From NCBI GenBank assembly GCA_039621445.1, contig CP154954.1, positions 75,776,634 to 75,840,633 of the forward strand: a stretch of DNA of 64,000 nt, read 5' to 3'. The DNA is from Euglena gracilis. Taxonomy: Eukaryota; Euglenida; Euglenophyceae; Euglenales. The notes under the pieces were generated by a model. That model saw nothing but the letters and a program-made list of their open reading frames with translations, had not been told where the DNA came from and made no database searches. The number at the start of each line of letters is the position of its first letter. Within the stretch, counting starts at the first letter, position 1. Position numbers and translations under genes: made by a program. Positions 62,873 to 64,000 of the stretch are shown in pieces.

Positions 62873-64000
62873 CTTCGGCCAAGGGGAGGACCAACAAATG
62901 CAAAAAGATGGGCAGTCAGAAAACAAACACAAAATTGAAACGGGAAAAAAGCAGGAAAAAAAGCCAACTTGGATTTCTGTCAATTTGGATACGCGCACCA
63001 AAATTTTCCACAAAGAAAAACATGATCACTAAAATTCTCCAAAAAAGGCATAATCACGCTGCTTTTAAGCAAAGTCTAACTTTCAAACGTCCAACTTTTG
63101 AGCAAAAAAAAATCAGAAATGACAAAAAAAATACGGCAAATGTAAGAACTTTGGTTGCAGAAAAATGCCAAATTTTTCAGAAGTCGCATTCTCAAAAAAA
63201 AAATGGGGGAAACGAAAAATACAAATACCGCATTGAGTGTTTTACTTTCCTTACCTCCCCCCCCCCCTTGTCCAACGACCACACTAAATATCGCTGCTCA
63301 CCGGGTGCGGGGTCGCTATTTTGGCCAAATATCGCTACTGACCGGGAGGTGGTCGTTAGACAAGACTGGGGTCAAAATTTTTTTCTCCCGCATCGCCCCA
63401 AGGTGAAGAAAAAAGTTTCTTTTGCCTGACAATTGTGTGGTCCATACTCTGGGGATGCTCAAAAGTGGTCAAAAGGGGGCAAAAGGTGGATAAAAGCAGT
63501 CAAAAGTGGCCTAAAATTGCCACAAATGTGCAAATATAGCCAGAAGCAACCAAAAAAAAATGGCATAAATGAAGCAAAAATGCATTCAAACAGCCAAAAA
63601 TGGTATAAATTGCCAAATGCCGCCCAGAGTGGCCAAAAGTGGTCAAAAGTGGTCCAAAAAAAAAGGCCAAAAAAAGGCCAGGAGTTGCTGATTTGCAGGA
63701 AACTAGGCAAAAAAAAGAATGAATGAAATGAACTACAGATGGGATACTGGTGGAAATTTTTGAAAATTGCTGGAGGTAAGAACGCGATCGTCTGGGAAAA
63801 AAGATCACAAGGAAAAAGATCGCTACTGACCGGGGGGTGGTCGTTGGACAAGGCCGGTCGTTGGACAAGAAGAGGAGGTAACCTCACTCACTTTTACTTA
63901 ATGTTTAATATTAAATAATACATTAATACACGCACTGCCCCCTGCAGATGCCCGTTGGGGAAAAAAATCTCAAGCACGAAAACCCCAGATCATGAACAGA
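62873..64000. other. Right edge, no exon seen
   Basis: No GTPase motif (GxxxxGKS, DTPG, TKxD) was found on the minus strand here. The element 63268-63869 fills most of it. Confidence 0.55.
63268..63869. repeat. TTGTCCAACGACC element, copy 3 (diverged)
   Basis: Left end C-run, TTGTCCAACGACCAC; right end GGTCGTTGGACAAGGCCGGT and CGTTGGACAAG. The body has CCAAAAGTGGCC-type repeats in the opposite sense to copies 1 and 2, so the interior is related but inverted or independently derived. Confidence 0.85.

Overview
This window comes from a nuclear genome of a eukaryote, most likely a single-celled alga or other protist with a large, repeat-rich genome. It cannot be placed further from the sequence. 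Coding sequence appears as short, very GC-rich exons (about 60-180 nt, third positions almost all G or C) with GT-AG borders, set in AT-richer introns of up to 6 kb. The introns and spacers are packed with homopolymer G/C tracts and short inverted-repeat elements. There are no operons, ribosome binding sites or bacterial features. The only assembly gap is 13 N at 20273-20285.

Every gene I could rebuild lies on the minus strand, so read from high to low coordinates. (1) About 62.9-46.0 kb: the 3' part of a dynamin-family large GTPase gene, covering the stalk and GED; the GTPase domain would lie beyond position 64000. (2) 39.4-7.8 kb: a gene of about 15 exons that begins with a BAR domain and continues with an acidic Ala/Pro-rich linker, unrecognised segments, a coiled coil and a basic tail. 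Every exon join keeps the reading frame, giving about 607 residues. (3) 5.25-4.69 kb: two phase-matched ankyrin-repeat exons, either the end of gene 2 by another splice route or a separate gene. (4) 2.67-0.28 kb: a nearly complete hAT-type transposase gene with a BED-like zinc finger, a DEWTD motif and the C-terminal dimerisation domain. Unlike the host genes it is AT-rich and cut by introns of only 46-50 nt.

A second DNA transposon of about 3 kb sits at 28.87-31.86 kb inside an intron of gene 2. It has roughly 20-bp terminal inverted repeats, minus-strand coding remnants and palindromes built on TGAGAC/GTCTCA.

The dominant feature of the non-coding sequence is a set of many unrelated small element families that share one design: a C-run plus a family-specific inverted terminal motif at one end, and the complementary motif plus a G-run at the other, with no coding capacity. 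At least eight families are present and several have two or more copies here. Together they make up much of the introns.

The biological theme of the two host genes is membrane remodelling. Dynamins cut membrane necks and BAR proteins sense or bend membrane; here the two genes are neighbours in the same direction, 6.6 kb apart. Whether that order means anything cannot be judged from one window.
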